A stretch of 47,813 bases of DNA from CAZTDD01 sp964612675 (GCA_964612675.1 CAZTDD010000040.1:1-47813), one strand, 5' to 3'. Counted from the first letter of the stretch, positions 17,226-25,489 are shown. Numbers and translations: made by a program. Notes: generated by a model not told the origin, from the sequence alone.

Positions 17226-18281
17226 CTAACAGTGAAGTGCCGCGTGGCGCTTAAAATGGTCCTCGAGCACAATCGCGGTCATCGCCTCGACCACCGGCAC
17301 GATTCGCGGACAAATGCAGGGGTCGTGCCGTCCCTCAGTCTTGACCGTCGTTTCTGTCCCCGTGATATCAACGGTTTTTTGCTCGACTGAGATGGAGGAA
17401 GTGGGTTTGACCACAACGCGAAAGACAATTTCCGCTCCGTTGGAAATTCCCCCGAGAACACCGCCTGCGTGATTCGTCAGAAAACCTTGGTCGTTCATTT
17501 CGTCATTGTGTTCGCTGCCGAACATATCCGCCGCGGGGAAACCGGTGCCAAACTCGATACCTTTCGTTGCTCCGAGAGAGAGGATGGCTTTCGCGAGGTC
17601 AGCGTCCAGCTTGTCGAATACCGGTTCACCGAGTCCGGGCGGCACTCCTTGCACACGGCATTCCACGATTCCTCCAACGCTATCGCCGCGTTCGCGCGCT
17701 TCAATCACCCGCTGGATCATCTGCTCCGCAGCCTTCGGGTCGGGTGCGCGCATTACGTTCTGCTCAATTTGGCCGAAATCGATCGTTGCGCAGTGGATAC
17801 CGGCGGCCCGTAATGTGTACGCTGTAATTCCGACGTTCCGTCGGGCAAGCAGTTTCCGAGCTACTGCACCCGCCGCGACACGCCCCGCCGTCTCGCGTCC
17901 GGACGCCCGACCGCTGCCTCGATGATCGCGAATGCCGTATTTTTTCCAATACGTATAATCCGCGTGGCCCGGTCGAAAGAGGTGTTGAATATCATCGTAA
18001 GCGCTCGGTTTCGCGTCTTTGTTGTACAGAATCATCATCAACGGCGTACCGGTTATCCGGCCCTCAAACACACCGGAGAGAATATGCACCGTGTCGGGTT
18101 CGCTCCGAGAGGTCGTGACATCGGATTGCCCGGGTTTCCGCCGGTCCAATTCGGCCTGAATATCGGCTTCATCAAGGTCAACTCCGGGCGTCGCGCCGTC
18201 GACAACAACGCCGACGGCTCCTCCGTGAGACTCACCGTATGTGGTCACCCTGAACAACTCGCCAAATGAATTGCCCGGCAT
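17226..18281 (-). CDS. aroC: Chorismate synthase
   Basis: Catalyses the last shikimate-pathway step, 5-enolpyruvylshikimate-3-phosphate to chorismate, with reduced FMN. The 351-residue product has the N-terminal signature FRVTTYGESHGGAVGVVVDG, the central RDHRGSGRASGRETAGRVAAGA and the C-terminal GRHDPCICPRIVPVVEAM. Length is as expected. The start at 18281 is set by AAGGAG about six bases upstream; the ORF itself opens at 18353, overlapping aroK, which is not needed. It lies 32 bases downstream of aroK, so two pathway steps are co-transcribed. Confidence 0.97.
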   Translation of the reverse strand: MPGNSFGELFRVTTYGESHGGAVGVVVDGATPGVDLDEADIQAELDRRKPGQSDVTTSRSEPDTVHILSGVFEGRITGTPLMMILYNKDAKPSAYDDIQHLFRPGHADYTYWKKYGIRDHRGSGRASGRETAGRVAAGAVARKLLARRNVGITAYTLRAAGIHCATIDFGQIEQNVMRAPDPKAAEQMIQRVIEARERGDSVGGIVECRVQGVPPGLGEPVFDKLDADLAKAILSLGATKGIEFGTGFPAADMFGSEHNDEMNDQGFLTNHAGGVLGGISNGAEIVFRVVVKPTSSISVEQKTVDITGTETTVKTEGRHDPCICPRIVPVVEAMTAIVLEDHFKRHAALHC

Positions 18282-18313
18282 GAATGTCTCCTTTTCGCAG
18301 TGAGAATTGGCCT

Positions 18314-18892
18314 TCAGTTGTCCGGCAGTGCTGATGGAGGCTCGCAAACGCACTTCTCGTTTTCCAGCGCTTCCACAAGCCTCTCGAAAGCCTCGTCAAC
18401 ATTGAGCCGGCCAAGATCCACAACAAGGTCGGCATGTCGATCATATTCGGGTTCACGCTCCGCGTATAGCCGATGGAAATGGCTGTGCGGATCGTTCCGA
18501 TCGAGAAACGGCGGTAATCCGTTTTTCACTATCCGTGCAAATACTTCATCCGGGTCGACCCGAAGGCACACAACCTTGCCGATTTCCCGAAAGAGATGGC
18601 ATGCGGAGTCGTTCAGAGCCGTTCTTCCCCCTAGAGCAATTACACAGGACGTTGCCTGGTCGCCTAGTCTCATGTAAAGATCTGATATTACAAGACTTTC
18701 GATCTTATGAAAGTAATCGTCTCCATGTCGTGTAAAGATTTCGCGCAGAGACAAGGTATCCCCAGTCTCGCAGGCGTACATCTCCTCGATCATCGCATCC
18801 ACATCGTGAAAAGGACACGACCAGAGATCGGCCAGCCGTCGGCCAAGCGTCGTCTTTCCGCTGTGTTTCATACCGATGAGAACAATATTCAT
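18314..18892 (-). CDS. aroK: Shikimate kinase
   Basis: Phosphorylates shikimate at the 3-hydroxyl with ATP. The 192-residue protein has the P-loop GMKHSGKTT (residues 7-15), DVDAMIEE after the first strand (shikimate-contacting Asp), a GG motif in ALGGRTAL, and a lid region with Arg near PEYDRHADLVVD. It is slightly longer than typical AroK. The first loop reads MKHSGKT where many AroK have MGxGKT, and residues 20-60 are somewhat divergent, so a related gluconate-kinase-like activity cannot be fully excluded. Position directly before aroC strongly favours shikimate kinase. It is the first gene of the minus-strand unit running to 13790. Confidence 0.88.
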   Translation of the reverse strand: MNIVLIGMKHSGKTTLGRRLADLWSCPFHDVDAMIEEMYACETGDTLSLREIFTRHGDDYFHKIESLVISDLYMRLGDQATSCVIALGGRTALNDSACHLFREIGKVVCLRVDPDEVFARIVKNGLPPFLDRNDPHSHFHRLYAEREPEYDRHADLVVDLGRLNVDEAFERLVEALENEKCVCEPPSALPDN

Positions 18893-19208
18893 AATCCGTA
18901 TACTATCAACTCTCGGCCCCGGACTCCATTCGTGTCCGATCTCCCGGGCTCGTATGGTTTACGAGGAAGGAATTCAAAGGTACTTAATCGTCAGTTATTT
19001 ATTGACAAGCCGTGTGATTCTTGATATTGTCTCTTAATCAAAGGGACTTATCTTTCGAATCGGCGGTAAACAACAGAGATTCTGATACGTCGAGCGCAAA
19101 TCGCCTGATTCGTCCATAAACATTGATATTTCGGCATCTTAACGATGATGTGCGGAGGCTGATCGGAGCGTCAGGTTCAACTACAATCGCGAAAGGGTGT
19201 TTTTGTCG
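18893..19208 (+). promoter_or_regulatory. Intergenic region with sigma-70 type promoter for the zap genes
   Basis: TTGACA at 19002-19007 and TATTGT at 19025-19030 are separated by 17 bases, a good housekeeping promoter facing zapB. Transcription from near 19037 would give a leader of about 170 bases before the zapB start. I saw no known riboswitch or 6S RNA in that leader and no gene elsewhere in this 316-base gap. Confidence 0.6.
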
Positions 19209-19460
19209 ATGTCGATGCAAGAATTGTTCGAGAGCCTGGATCTGCTGGAAGAACGTGTAAATTCCCTGTCGTCGCGGGTGCGGACGGTCGAGCAGGAACG
19301 AGACCGTTTACGCGAGGAAGTCCAAAAGACACAGTCAGAGGGAACAGACTGGAAAGAGAAAGCGGAATCGCTTCTTCAAGAACGTGAGCAAGTACGCGGC
19401 CGCCTGGAGGCGCTAATCAAGAAGATCGATGAGCTTGAAAGTGCCGTTTCGAAAGGCTAA
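19209..19460 (+). CDS. zapB: ZapB-like coiled-coil cell-division protein
   Basis: A small protein of about 83 residues that is almost entirely one coiled coil (LFESLDLLEERVNSLSSRVR onward, with regular heptads of Leu and Val). Length and placement directly before zapA fit a ZapB-type Z-ring-associated factor, which in well-studied bacteria bridges ZapA to nucleoid partners. GAAAGGG at 19191-19197 precedes the start; ATG 19209 was chosen over GTG 19197, and ATG 19215 is also possible. Coiled coils are low-information sequence, so the name rests mainly on context. Confidence 0.65.
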   Translation: MSMQELFESLDLLEERVNSLSSRVRTVEQERDRLREEVQKTQSEGTDWKEKAESLLQEREQVRGRLEALIKKIDELESAVSKG

Positions 19461-19513
19461 GCAGGTGACTGGTTTCGGGCGCATCCCCCATTTCGGGTTC
19501 ACTGGCGGGTAAC

Positions 19514-19780
19514 ATGGAAACGATCGAGTTTTCTGCTTTGGGGACACGTCTTCGACTTGCGCCTGGAGACAGCCCCGAGGAAGTTCAGGATCTCGTACGA
19601 TTCGTCGAAGAACGAGTCGAAGAGGTCAACAAAACCGCTCCGAACGCCCAGCCTGTCCAAATCGCGTTGCTGACTGCGCTGAACATCGCGGAACAGTTAT
19701 TCAAAGAACGCCAGGATGAACAGGCCGAGCGACAACAAGCGATAGGCAAAGTCCGTCTGATCCTGGAGTCGATTGAATAA
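19514..19780 (+). CDS. zapA: Cell division protein ZapA
   Basis: An 88-residue FtsZ-binding protein that promotes Z-ring bundling. The N-terminal beta hairpin (IEFSALGTRLRLAPGDSPEE) followed by VQDLVRFVEERVEEV and a long helix (QIALLTALNIAEQLFKERQDE) fits the ZapA fold and length. It starts 53 bases after the zapB-like gene on the same strand. In many bacteria a 6S RNA gene follows zapA, but here only 53 bases separate it from the glycosyltransferase, so none is present. Confidence 0.88.
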   Translation: METIEFSALGTRLRLAPGDSPEEVQDLVRFVEERVEEVNKTAPNAQPVQIALLTALNIAEQLFKERQDEQAERQQAIGKVRLILESIE

Positions 19781-19833
19781 AGAGACTCATTGGATTTCCG
19801 CGTATACCCAATTGACATGGGAGCCCTTCCCCT

Positions 19834-20970
19834 ATGGTTCCCCTTTCCGTTTTGGCACTAAATTACGAGTATCCGCCTCTCGGCGGAGGCGGCGCAACGG
19901 CGCATCAGGCACTCCTGAACGAAATGACCTCCGACGGTTCCTGCCGCGTACTCCTGATTACAGCGAACACAGCGAACGATCTCTCCGAAGACTGCATCAA
20001 CGATTTCCTAATCGTCCGACGAATCGCGGTCGGCAAAAGAGATCCACGCTACTGGCGCCGAACGGAGGTTTTGCGATACCTAATCGGAGCGAATCGTGAG
20101 GTGACACGATCTCTCGATCAGAATGAATTCGATGTGTGTCATGCCTTCTTCGGAATTCCCTCGGGGTTGATTGCGTATCGATACAGAGGGGTTCTACCGT
20201 ATGTGCTCTCTCTGCGCGGATCCGACGTTCCCGGTTACAACCAGCGATTCACACTCGATCATCGTCTCCTGAAACCTCTGGTGCGTCGTAGTTGGCATTC
20301 CGCACACACCGTAGTGGCCAATAGCGAGGGTCTGCGAAATCAGGCGTTGCAGGCCTTCCCGGATATCCCGATCGATGTCATCCCCAACGGAATCGATGTG
20401 GAGAGATTTCGCCCCCTTCCTCGTGCTCCAGGCGATACGGTCCGAGTGGTGACAGTGGCCCGTTTGATCCCTCGGAAGGCGATCCACCTGTTGATCGAGG
20501 CGCTTGCACAACTCAGGAACAGCTCCTGGCGACTCACGATCGTCGGAGACGGTCCTGAAAGGGAGCGCCTGTCGATTCTCACCGAACAAAAGGGCATTCA
20601 TGAGAGAGTGGAATTCTCCGGAGATATGGATCGTCGTAGAATCGCGGAACTCCTCCCGGAGTGCGATCTCTTCGTACTGCCATCTCTTGCGGAAGGGATG
20701 TCCAACGCCGCACTGGAGGCAATGGCCTGCGGGCTGCCCGTTCTGTTGACTGAAACCGGAGGCTCGGATGAGCTAGTGAACGAGAACGGAACGGTTGTAC
20801 CTTGTGGAGACGTTGAAGCGCTCAGAAAGGCATTGGAACACCTTTTGGCAAACCGGGAACAGTGGGGGGAGATGGGGAGACGGTCTCGTGAAATCGCTGA
20901 GTCGCTCTCGTGGTCGGCGACCGCGCGGCGGTACATATCGCTTCTAAGGCAGGCTGCAGGCAAGGAATGA
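19834..20970 (+). CDS. GT4-family glycosyltransferase
   Basis: Transfers a sugar from a nucleotide-sugar donor with retention, probably in assembly of a cell-surface glycan. The 378-residue protein has a GT-B layout. The N-terminal acceptor domain opens with LALNYEYPPLGGGGATAH; the C-terminal donor domain has VVTVARLIPRKAIHLLIEAL, LTIVGDGPERERL and the nucleotide-sugar motif EGMSNAALEAMACGLPVL (ExxxxxxxE) near residue 290. GT4 specificity cannot be read from sequence. Its stop overlaps the start of the methyltransferase gene (ATGA), so the two are translationally coupled. Confidence 0.93.
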   Translation: MVPLSVLALNYEYPPLGGGGATAHQALLNEMTSDGSCRVLLITANTANDLSEDCINDFLIVRRIAVGKRDPRYWRRTEVLRYLIGANREVTRSLDQNEFDVCHAFFGIPSGLIAYRYRGVLPYVLSLRGSDVPGYNQRFTLDHRLLKPLVRRSWHSAHTVVANSEGLRNQALQAFPDIPIDVIPNGIDVERFRPLPRAPGDTVRVVTVARLIPRKAIHLLIEALAQLRNSSWRLTIVGDGPERERLSILTEQKGIHERVEFSGDMDRRRIAELLPECDLFVLPSLAEGMSNAALEAMACGLPVLLTETGGSDELVNENGTVVPCGDVEALRKALEHLLANREQWGEMGRRSREIAESLSWSATARRYISLLRQAAGKE

Positions 20971-21686
20971 ATCAATCATTCGAGCGAATCAAGGAAAGAG
21001 ATCGTGAAATCGCACAGGAATACGCGGGAAAAGATGCGTATTTCTATCTGTCGCCCACACGAGCCAGCCTGATTCGGGAATTAAAACCCTTGCTGGAGAA
21101 GCACGTCACAGGCCGAATCTTGGACGCCGGTGCGGGTAGTCACGCATATACGCCGCTGCTATCCCGGTTGGGAACGGAATACATCAGTCTCGACGTCACG
21201 GTGGAACGCGCGAATCAGAACGTTGTCGGATCGCTCCTCTCTTTGCCCTTTCAAAACAGCGCGTTCGACACCGTCTTCTGTTCTCAGGTTCTGGAACATC
21301 TTCCCGAACCGTTGGCGGCGTTGCACGAAATGGCAAGAGTTTTGAACTCCGGGGGTCTCCTGATTCTGACCGCACCGCATTTATCTTATTTACACAATGA
21401 GCCACACGACTATTTCCGATTTACGCGGCACGGTCTCGCTCATCTGTTCGGCGATTCCAAGTTCCGGATCGAAGAACTTGAGGCGGCGGGTGGGCTGTTG
21501 TCTTTCGTTGGTCACATTCCCTCCGTGATCGGGAAGACATTCCTTCGACCCGTGCCAATCGTGTACGATGTTTTTCTGGTATTGAACGCGCTGTATTCCC
21601 GTGGAGTGGCATGGCTGGATGAACGAATCGACAGAAGGAAACTCTTCGCACTCAACTACATCGTCGTGGCTCGGAAGAGTCCGTGA
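20967..21686 (+). CDS. SAM-dependent methyltransferase (Methyltransf_11 type)
   Basis: A 239-residue class I methyltransferase. Motif I is GRILDAGAGSHAYTPLL (residues about 50-66), followed by YISLDVTVE (acidic residue contacting ribose), VVGSLLSLPFQNSAFDTVFC and EHLPEPLAALHEMARVLNSGG, the usual Methyltransf_11 series. The family commonly modifies small molecules or lipid or sugar intermediates. ATG 20967 overlaps the upstream stop by four bases, which decides the start; the ORF opens at 20910. It is co-transcribed with GT4 and GT39-like genes, so a glycan or lipid-linked acceptor is likely. Confidence 0.9.
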   Translation: MNQSFERIKERDREIAQEYAGKDAYFYLSPTRASLIRELKPLLEKHVTGRILDAGAGSHAYTPLLSRLGTEYISLDVTVERANQNVVGSLLSLPFQNSAFDTVFCSQVLEHLPEPLAALHEMARVLNSGGLLILTAPHLSYLHNEPHDYFRFTRHGLAHLFGDSKFRIEELEAAGGLLSFVGHIPSVIGKTFLRPVPIVYDVFLVLNALYSRGVAWLDERIDRRKLFALNYIVVARKSP

Positions 21687-23280
21687 TTTGCTGCCCGGTA
21701 TCGCTTTCGGGATCGCTGTTTTCGCAGTTCTACTTGTGACACTCGGAGATCCCGGAGTTACGTGGGACGAGGTCTATCCGAATATCGAAGCGGCGAAACG
21801 ACAGGCCGAATGGCTGAGCGGACTCTTCTCGCGGCCGGACAGCTTCTCTTCGGAGACGATAGACAAATATTGGAAGACCACGTCCGACCACCCTTCCCTG
21901 CCTCGTGTTTGTGCAGCGGTCTCCTATCTGGTATTCGGTTCAATCATAGACGAGTTGATCGCGTTTCGAATTCCTTCCGCGGTTTTGTTTTCCGTTCTTG
22001 TCGCGACGGTATTCTTCTGGTGCCGCAAGTATATCGGGTCGGAGGCAGGATGGGCGGCGGCGCTGTTCCTTCCGGCAATGCCAAGAGTATTCGCGCATGC
22101 ACATTTCTACAGCCTCGATGTGCCGATCATGTGTTGGTGGACATGGACCTTGTTCGCGTTCGCCGCCGCGATCGACGGATCGCGAAGAACGTGGCTTGCC
22201 GCACTGGTCTACGCTGTAGCATTCGCAACGAAGCTGCATGCCGTGTTCCTGCCGCCACTTCTGCTGGGATGGGTCGTCTACTTGTTTGTTGTCCATAGCG
22301 ACAGTGACGCGCGGAGCCTGATCGCGAGACGGGTTGTCTATGTGATCGGGTTCGCAGTTGTTTTGGTACCGCTTGTTTATCTCTGGACGCAGCCGTGGCT
22401 GTGGTATGAAACGATTCCACGGATACAAGATCGATTTCTGGACTACGCAAAGAAATCGACCGTGCGTCCTATCGGCCTGTGGTATCTCGGCGAGCGCTAT
22501 TTTGACAACACACCGTGGCATTACCCCCTTGTGATGACAGCATTCACGATTCCAATAGGCATTCTCATCTTTGTCCTTCTAGGGTTGAAGACGGGCTGGA
22601 AGAGAAAGCCTGAGACGACCAGAGAGTTTCTTTTTCGTCGGGACCGTTGGGTGCTGATTGTCTTCGGGGCACTTGTGCCGATGTTGATCGTTGTGCTTCC
22701 GTTGGCTCAGGGGTATGACGGTGTGCGCCTGTGGCTTCCGGCATTTCCGTGCCTGGCAATACTGGCGGGCTATGGGTACCAGGCTTTGGTCGATTTTGTA
22801 AGAGCGCGGCTAAGAGCGCCGGTTTCGCAAAAGAGGTTTTTGTTGGCATTGGTTGTAGTGGGAGTTGTTTTGCCGGCCTCAATGGATATGATCCGGCTTC
22901 ATCCCTGCCAGCTCGCGTATTACAACGGCCTATGCGGCGGAGCGGCCGGGGCGCAACAGATGGGTTTCGAGACCACGTATTGGTGTGATGCGCTGACGAA
23001 ACCGTTTTTGGAACAGATGAATGACGTTGTCCAACCCGGTTCGTCGATGCGCCCGATGGCCATGAGTTATGATGTTATCGGATATTGGCAGCAACGTGGA
23101 ATGTTGAACGCGGATATTCACTATCTAGGCGATCCACCGTATGATTATCATTTGTTACAATGTCGTCAGGGTATGTTTACGAATACCGAGTGGTTCTTCT
23201 ATCGATCGATGAAACCGCTGCTTGTACAGGAAAGGGATGGGGTACCGTTATTCATGTTGTTTGGGCCGCTGCCGAAATAG
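21619..23280 (+). CDS. GT39-like membrane glycosyltransferase (PMT/ArnT fold)
   Basis: A polytopic GT-C enzyme expected to use polyprenyl-phosphate sugar donors on the periplasmic side. About ten to twelve transmembrane helices are visible. The catalytic-type acidic pair lies in GDPGVTWDEVYP after the first helix, as in protein O-mannosyltransferases and ArnT. An internal HFYSLDVPIMCWWTW and a C-terminal soluble segment follow. ATG 21619 was chosen; it overlaps the methyltransferase gene by 68 bases, and the ORF opens at 21601. It completes a GT4-methyltransferase-GT39 unit probably building or decorating an envelope glycan. Donor and acceptor are unknown. Confidence 0.88.
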   Translation: MNESTEGNSSHSTTSSWLGRVRDLLPGIAFGIAVFAVLLVTLGDPGVTWDEVYPNIEAAKRQAEWLSGLFSRPDSFSSETIDKYWKTTSDHPSLPRVCAAVSYLVFGSIIDELIAFRIPSAVLFSVLVATVFFWCRKYIGSEAGWAAALFLPAMPRVFAHAHFYSLDVPIMCWWTWTLFAFAAAIDGSRRTWLAALVYAVAFATKLHAVFLPPLLLGWVVYLFVVHSDSDARSLIARRVVYVIGFAVVLVPLVYLWTQPWLWYETIPRIQDRFLDYAKKSTVRPIGLWYLGERYFDNTPWHYPLVMTAFTIPIGILIFVLLGLKTGWKRKPETTREFLFRRDRWVLIVFGALVPMLIVVLPLAQGYDGVRLWLPAFPCLAILAGYGYQALVDFVRARLRAPVSQKRFLLALVVVGVVLPASMDMIRLHPCQLAYYNGLCGGAAGAQQMGFETTYWCDALTKPFLEQMNDVVQPGSSMRPMAMSYDVIGYWQQRGMLNADIHYLGDPPYDYHLLQCRQGMFTNTEWFFYRSMKPLLVQERDGVPLFMLFGPLPK

Positions 23281-23300
23281 ACCGCAAGAAAGGAATCATC

Positions 23301-23570
23301 ATGAGCGAAATCATTGTCAAGAAACCAACGGAAGAAGAATTGAAAGAACTCGGGGTGGAAGAATGGCCTCCGTGGGGCTGCGATATATCCGAGTTCGACT
23401 GGGAATACTCGGATCAGGAGACGGCTTACGTTCAGGAAGGCCGAGTCACCGTTCTCCATGAAGGTGGGCAGACCAAAATCGAGGCCGGAGATCTGGTAAC
23501 GTTTCCGAAGGGGATGAAATGTCGCTGGGTGGTTCACGAGCCGATCCGGAAGGTGTATCGGTTTGGATGA
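23301..23570 (+). CDS. Small cupin-domain protein (DUF861 type)
   Basis: An 89-residue single cupin barrel. The visible core runs from EEWPPWGCDISEFDWEY through YVQEGRVTVLHEGGQTKIEAGDLVTFPKGMKCRWVVHEPI, with the GD-P-G turn in EAGDLVTFPKG typical of cupin motif 2. Similar DUF861/EutQ-like cupins are found free-standing and their roles are mostly unknown. AAGAAAGGA is about seven bases before ATG 23301, which rejects the longer ORF from 23160 that lies inside the upstream gene. It follows the GT39-like gene by 20 bases and is probably co-transcribed. Confidence 0.85.
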   Translation: MSEIIVKKPTEEELKELGVEEWPPWGCDISEFDWEYSDQETAYVQEGRVTVLHEGGQTKIEAGDLVTFPKGMKCRWVVHEPIRKVYRFG

Positions 23571-23647
23571 ACAGAAGGTAGATTTACCGATTAGAACTGC
23601 CCTGATGGTGTAAGACCTTGCTCATTAGAGCATCTAATATCGCTGTT

Positions 23648-23680
23648 TGCTATAATAACGGGAGTCGTCTGCAAGACGAC
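23648..23680 (+). promoter_or_regulatory. Extended -10 promoter with overlapping palindromic operator
   Basis: TGCTATAAT (23648-23656) is a perfect extended -10 element; the -35 region is weak, as expected for that class. A perfect palindrome, GTCGTCT-GCA-AGACGAC (23664-23680), covers the predicted transcription start. That is the classic arrangement for autorepression of toxin-antitoxin genes. A second perfect palindrome, CCTAATTAGG, lies at 23699-23708 just before the GTG start. Confidence 0.6.
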
Positions 23681-23718
23681 ATCCGTTGTTGCGATCGCCC
23701 TAATTAGGCAATTAAGAC

Positions 23719-24033
23719 GTGAATATTGTCGATATCAAAGAAGCCATACTCGGCGGCAGGGTACGGATTACGGACCACGCCGATGAAGAGGCAGCTAATG
23801 ACAATATCGAATATGACGATATTCGCTTCTCGGTGTTAAATGGTGAGATCATTGAGGATTACCCAGGCGACAAACCGTATCCAAGTTGTCTTGTGTTCGG
23901 TAAGGGCTCCAGCGACGAGCCAGTTCATAGTGTCTGGGCCTATAACGAAAAGAACAGATGGTCTGTTCTGATCACCGTCTACCGCCCAGACCCGAAACGA
24001 TGGATACACTGGAAGGAGAGGATAAGAAAATGA
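23719..24033 (+). CDS. DUF4258 protein, probable toxin of a toxin-antitoxin pair
   Basis: A 104-residue protein with the DUF4258 pattern: RVRITDHADEEAANDNIEYDDIRFSVLNGEIIEDYPGDKPYPSCLVFG, then VHSVWAYNEKNRWSVLITVYRPDPKRW. These features (a His early on, a central helix, a YP-x-CLV strand, a final Tyr-x-Pro) place it in the RelE/BrnT-like set of small nuclease-fold proteins. The start is GTG 23719, after two palindromes. The downstream zinc-finger gene overlaps by four bases (ATGA). In the family, the DUF4258 partner is usually encoded first and the YgiT-type partner second, as here. Toxicity is inferred from context. Confidence 0.78.
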   Translation: MNIVDIKEAILGGRVRITDHADEEAANDNIEYDDIRFSVLNGEIIEDYPGDKPYPSCLVFGKGSSDEPVHSVWAYNEKNRWSVLITVYRPDPKRWIHWKERIRK

Positions 24034-24308
24034 GACCTTTTGACAAATGCCCGGTATGTGGAGGTGAACTTGGTGAGAAGAATGTGGAAAAGTTGCTGAG
24101 GGGTGGTCATCACACAGCAACACTAAGGGTGCCAGCGGATGTGTGCCTGCACTGTGGAGAGCGTCTCTACGCGGAAGAGACTGTAAGATTATTCGAAGAG
24201 CTCAGAAACAAACTTGAACGACAAGATTTCTCTGACTTCAGAGCTGTCGGTCAGTCGTTCACCGTCGAAGACCACCGGCTTGACACCGTAATCGAAGAAA
24301 ATGTCTAG
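24030..24308 (+). CDS. YgiT-type zinc-finger protein, probable antitoxin
   Basis: A 92-residue protein with two CxxC pairs, CPVCGGEL at residues 8-15 and CLHCGERLYAEE near 39-50, separated by a short beta strand. This is the YgiT/MqsA N-terminal zinc ribbon. The C-terminal helix (VRLFEELRNKLERQD) is short and no full Xre-type HTH is present, so DNA binding may depend on the partner. ATG 24030 overlaps the upstream stop, giving translational coupling. It fits the second gene of the DUF4258-YgiT modules found across bacteria. A strong inverted repeat follows at 24336-24364. Confidence 0.82.
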   Translation: MRPFDKCPVCGGELGEKNVEKLLRGGHHTATLRVPADVCLHCGERLYAEETVRLFEELRNKLERQDFSDFRAVGQSFTVEDHRLDTVIEENV

Positions 24309-24335
24309 AAACCAGTCATCATTGCTTTCGCAACA

Positions 24336-24364
24336 ACGCCCGGGTGAGAAGACCACCCGGGCGT
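24336..24364. terminator. Stem-loop between convergent genes, probable bidirectional terminator
   Basis: An 11-base perfect stem, ACGCCCGGGTG and CACCCGGGCGT, with a seven-base loop (24347-24353). It lies between the YgiT-type gene (stop 24308) and the LamG gene (stop 24401, opposite strand). T-tracts are poor on the plus side; TTGTTG follows on the minus side, so it is better placed to end the LamG transcript. Confidence 0.55.
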
Positions 24365-24400
24365 CTGCATTCATCTTCTACAATCGGAACTGATACTCTA

Positions 24401-25180
24401 TCAACGGTATTGAAGAGACTCGTCTCCCGCACTGCTGGAGATCACTTGTTCCGAAGCGTATATCTTTGCGACCTCACCGGCGCTTAACGCTCTGTTGTAA
24501 ATACGCACATTATCCAGATACCCGAGCCAATTCTCGCCGGAAGACCCTTCGTTATCGCCACCGAGGAAAAGAGGATTGGCGTTGGGGATTTCCTGAGTCA
24601 GGGTGTGCGTCGCGCCCTGCTCTCCATTGCGGTAATAAACCAGTTCTTGACCAATTTTCACCACAACATGGTGAATCCAGACATCGTTCGGGATGTCTTC
24701 GTAATCCATGTTGTCGTCACCGTTTGCATTCGCATGCCATTCGAACTTCGTTGGAGTAAATTTAATGAACGCACGGGGATCGAAATCCTCGGCATCGATA
24801 TTCATCCGGTTACCAACGATAATCTGGTTTTCGGCGTTGCCTGGCGCTTGCTTCGCCCAAAACGCCCACGTAAAGTCCTGGCCAAACGTCATGCTCGGAA
24901 TGATTCCGTCTCCGACCAAGCCATACGCGCCTCCTTCTCCTCCACCGAAGCTGATGACGGAACCGCGTTCCGGATCGTTAACCCAAACCGATCCTCCTCC
25001 ACCAAGGCCAGCCTTGGGATTGACAATCGTCGCGTCGTTCCCCTGACCGCTGGAATCGACAGCAGTGGTTCCCAAGCCTTCCTCAAAGGTCCACATACCC
25101 ACAAGACCTTGCCCTGAGGATGTCAAACCAAGGCACAGGACAAGCGACACCACAAGGACGATTCGCTTCGACTCTCTCAT
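24401..25180 (-). CDS. Secreted LamG (concanavalin A-like) domain protein
   Basis: A 259-residue exported protein. The signal peptide ends near LGLTSSGQGLVGMW. A single LamG/jelly-roll domain fills the rest, marked by GMWTFEEGLGTTAVDSSGQGND at the start and NWLGYLDNVRIYNRALSAGEV at the end, the usual C-terminal beta strand of such domains. These lectin-like domains bind glycans or proteins and are widespread in large polymer-degrading secretomes; this one has no catalytic partner domain. AGGAGG about six bases before the ATG sets the start. It follows GH57 on the minus strand with a 309-base gap that carries repeated GTTGTTTTT units. Confidence 0.85.
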   Translation of the reverse strand: MRESKRIVLVVSLVLCLGLTSSGQGLVGMWTFEEGLGTTAVDSSGQGNDATIVNPKAGLGGGGSVWVNDPERGSVISFGGGEGGAYGLVGDGIIPSMTFGQDFTWAFWAKQAPGNAENQIIVGNRMNIDAEDFDPRAFIKFTPTKFEWHANANGDDNMDYEDIPNDVWIHHVVVKIGQELVYYRNGEQGATHTLTQEIPNANPLFLGGDNEGSSGENWLGYLDNVRIYNRALSAGEVAKIYASEQVISSSAGDESLQYR

Positions 25181-25197
25181 AATGGCCTCCTGAACAA

Positions 25198-25359
25198 GTT
25201 GTTTTTGCGTTCGATCCTGTTACTGCGGACCGAACGCTCGCCACCCAAGCGTCCCGTGATCGTAGAGCACATCGTCGGGGGTGTCAATCCAGTTGTTTTC
25301 CCGTTGTTTTTTAAGTTGTTTTTCAAGTTGGTGATCAACTGTTGTTGCGGTTGTTTTTT
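25198..25359. repeat. Five GTTGTTTT(T) units in the 5' leader of the LamG gene
   Basis: GTTGTTTT(T) occurs at 25198, 25292, 25303, 25315 and 25350, the middle three spaced 11-12 bases. On the LamG sense strand they read as AAAACAAC and would form an A-rich leader. A small hairpin, AGTTG-GTGAT-CAACT, lies at 25326-25340. The 309-base gap shows no gene; a 14-base tandem duplication (GAAAGCCGATCACG, 25467-25494) overlaps the stop codon of the GH57 gene. Confidence 0.7.
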
Positions 25360-25489
25360 CAGATAAGAATAAGGTCGCCTAGGCAAGGTCACAGCCCGGT
25401 CGGTTCATCTCGTAGGACTCCGCATAGACGCGATCTCTCCCCCCGGCCTGGTCGCACCAGTTCCCTGAAAGCCGATCACGGAAAGCCGA

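Noticed and set aside
19781..19833. 6S RNA gene downstream of zapA
   Set aside because: Only 53 bases separate zapA from the glycosyltransferase gene, too short for 6S RNA.
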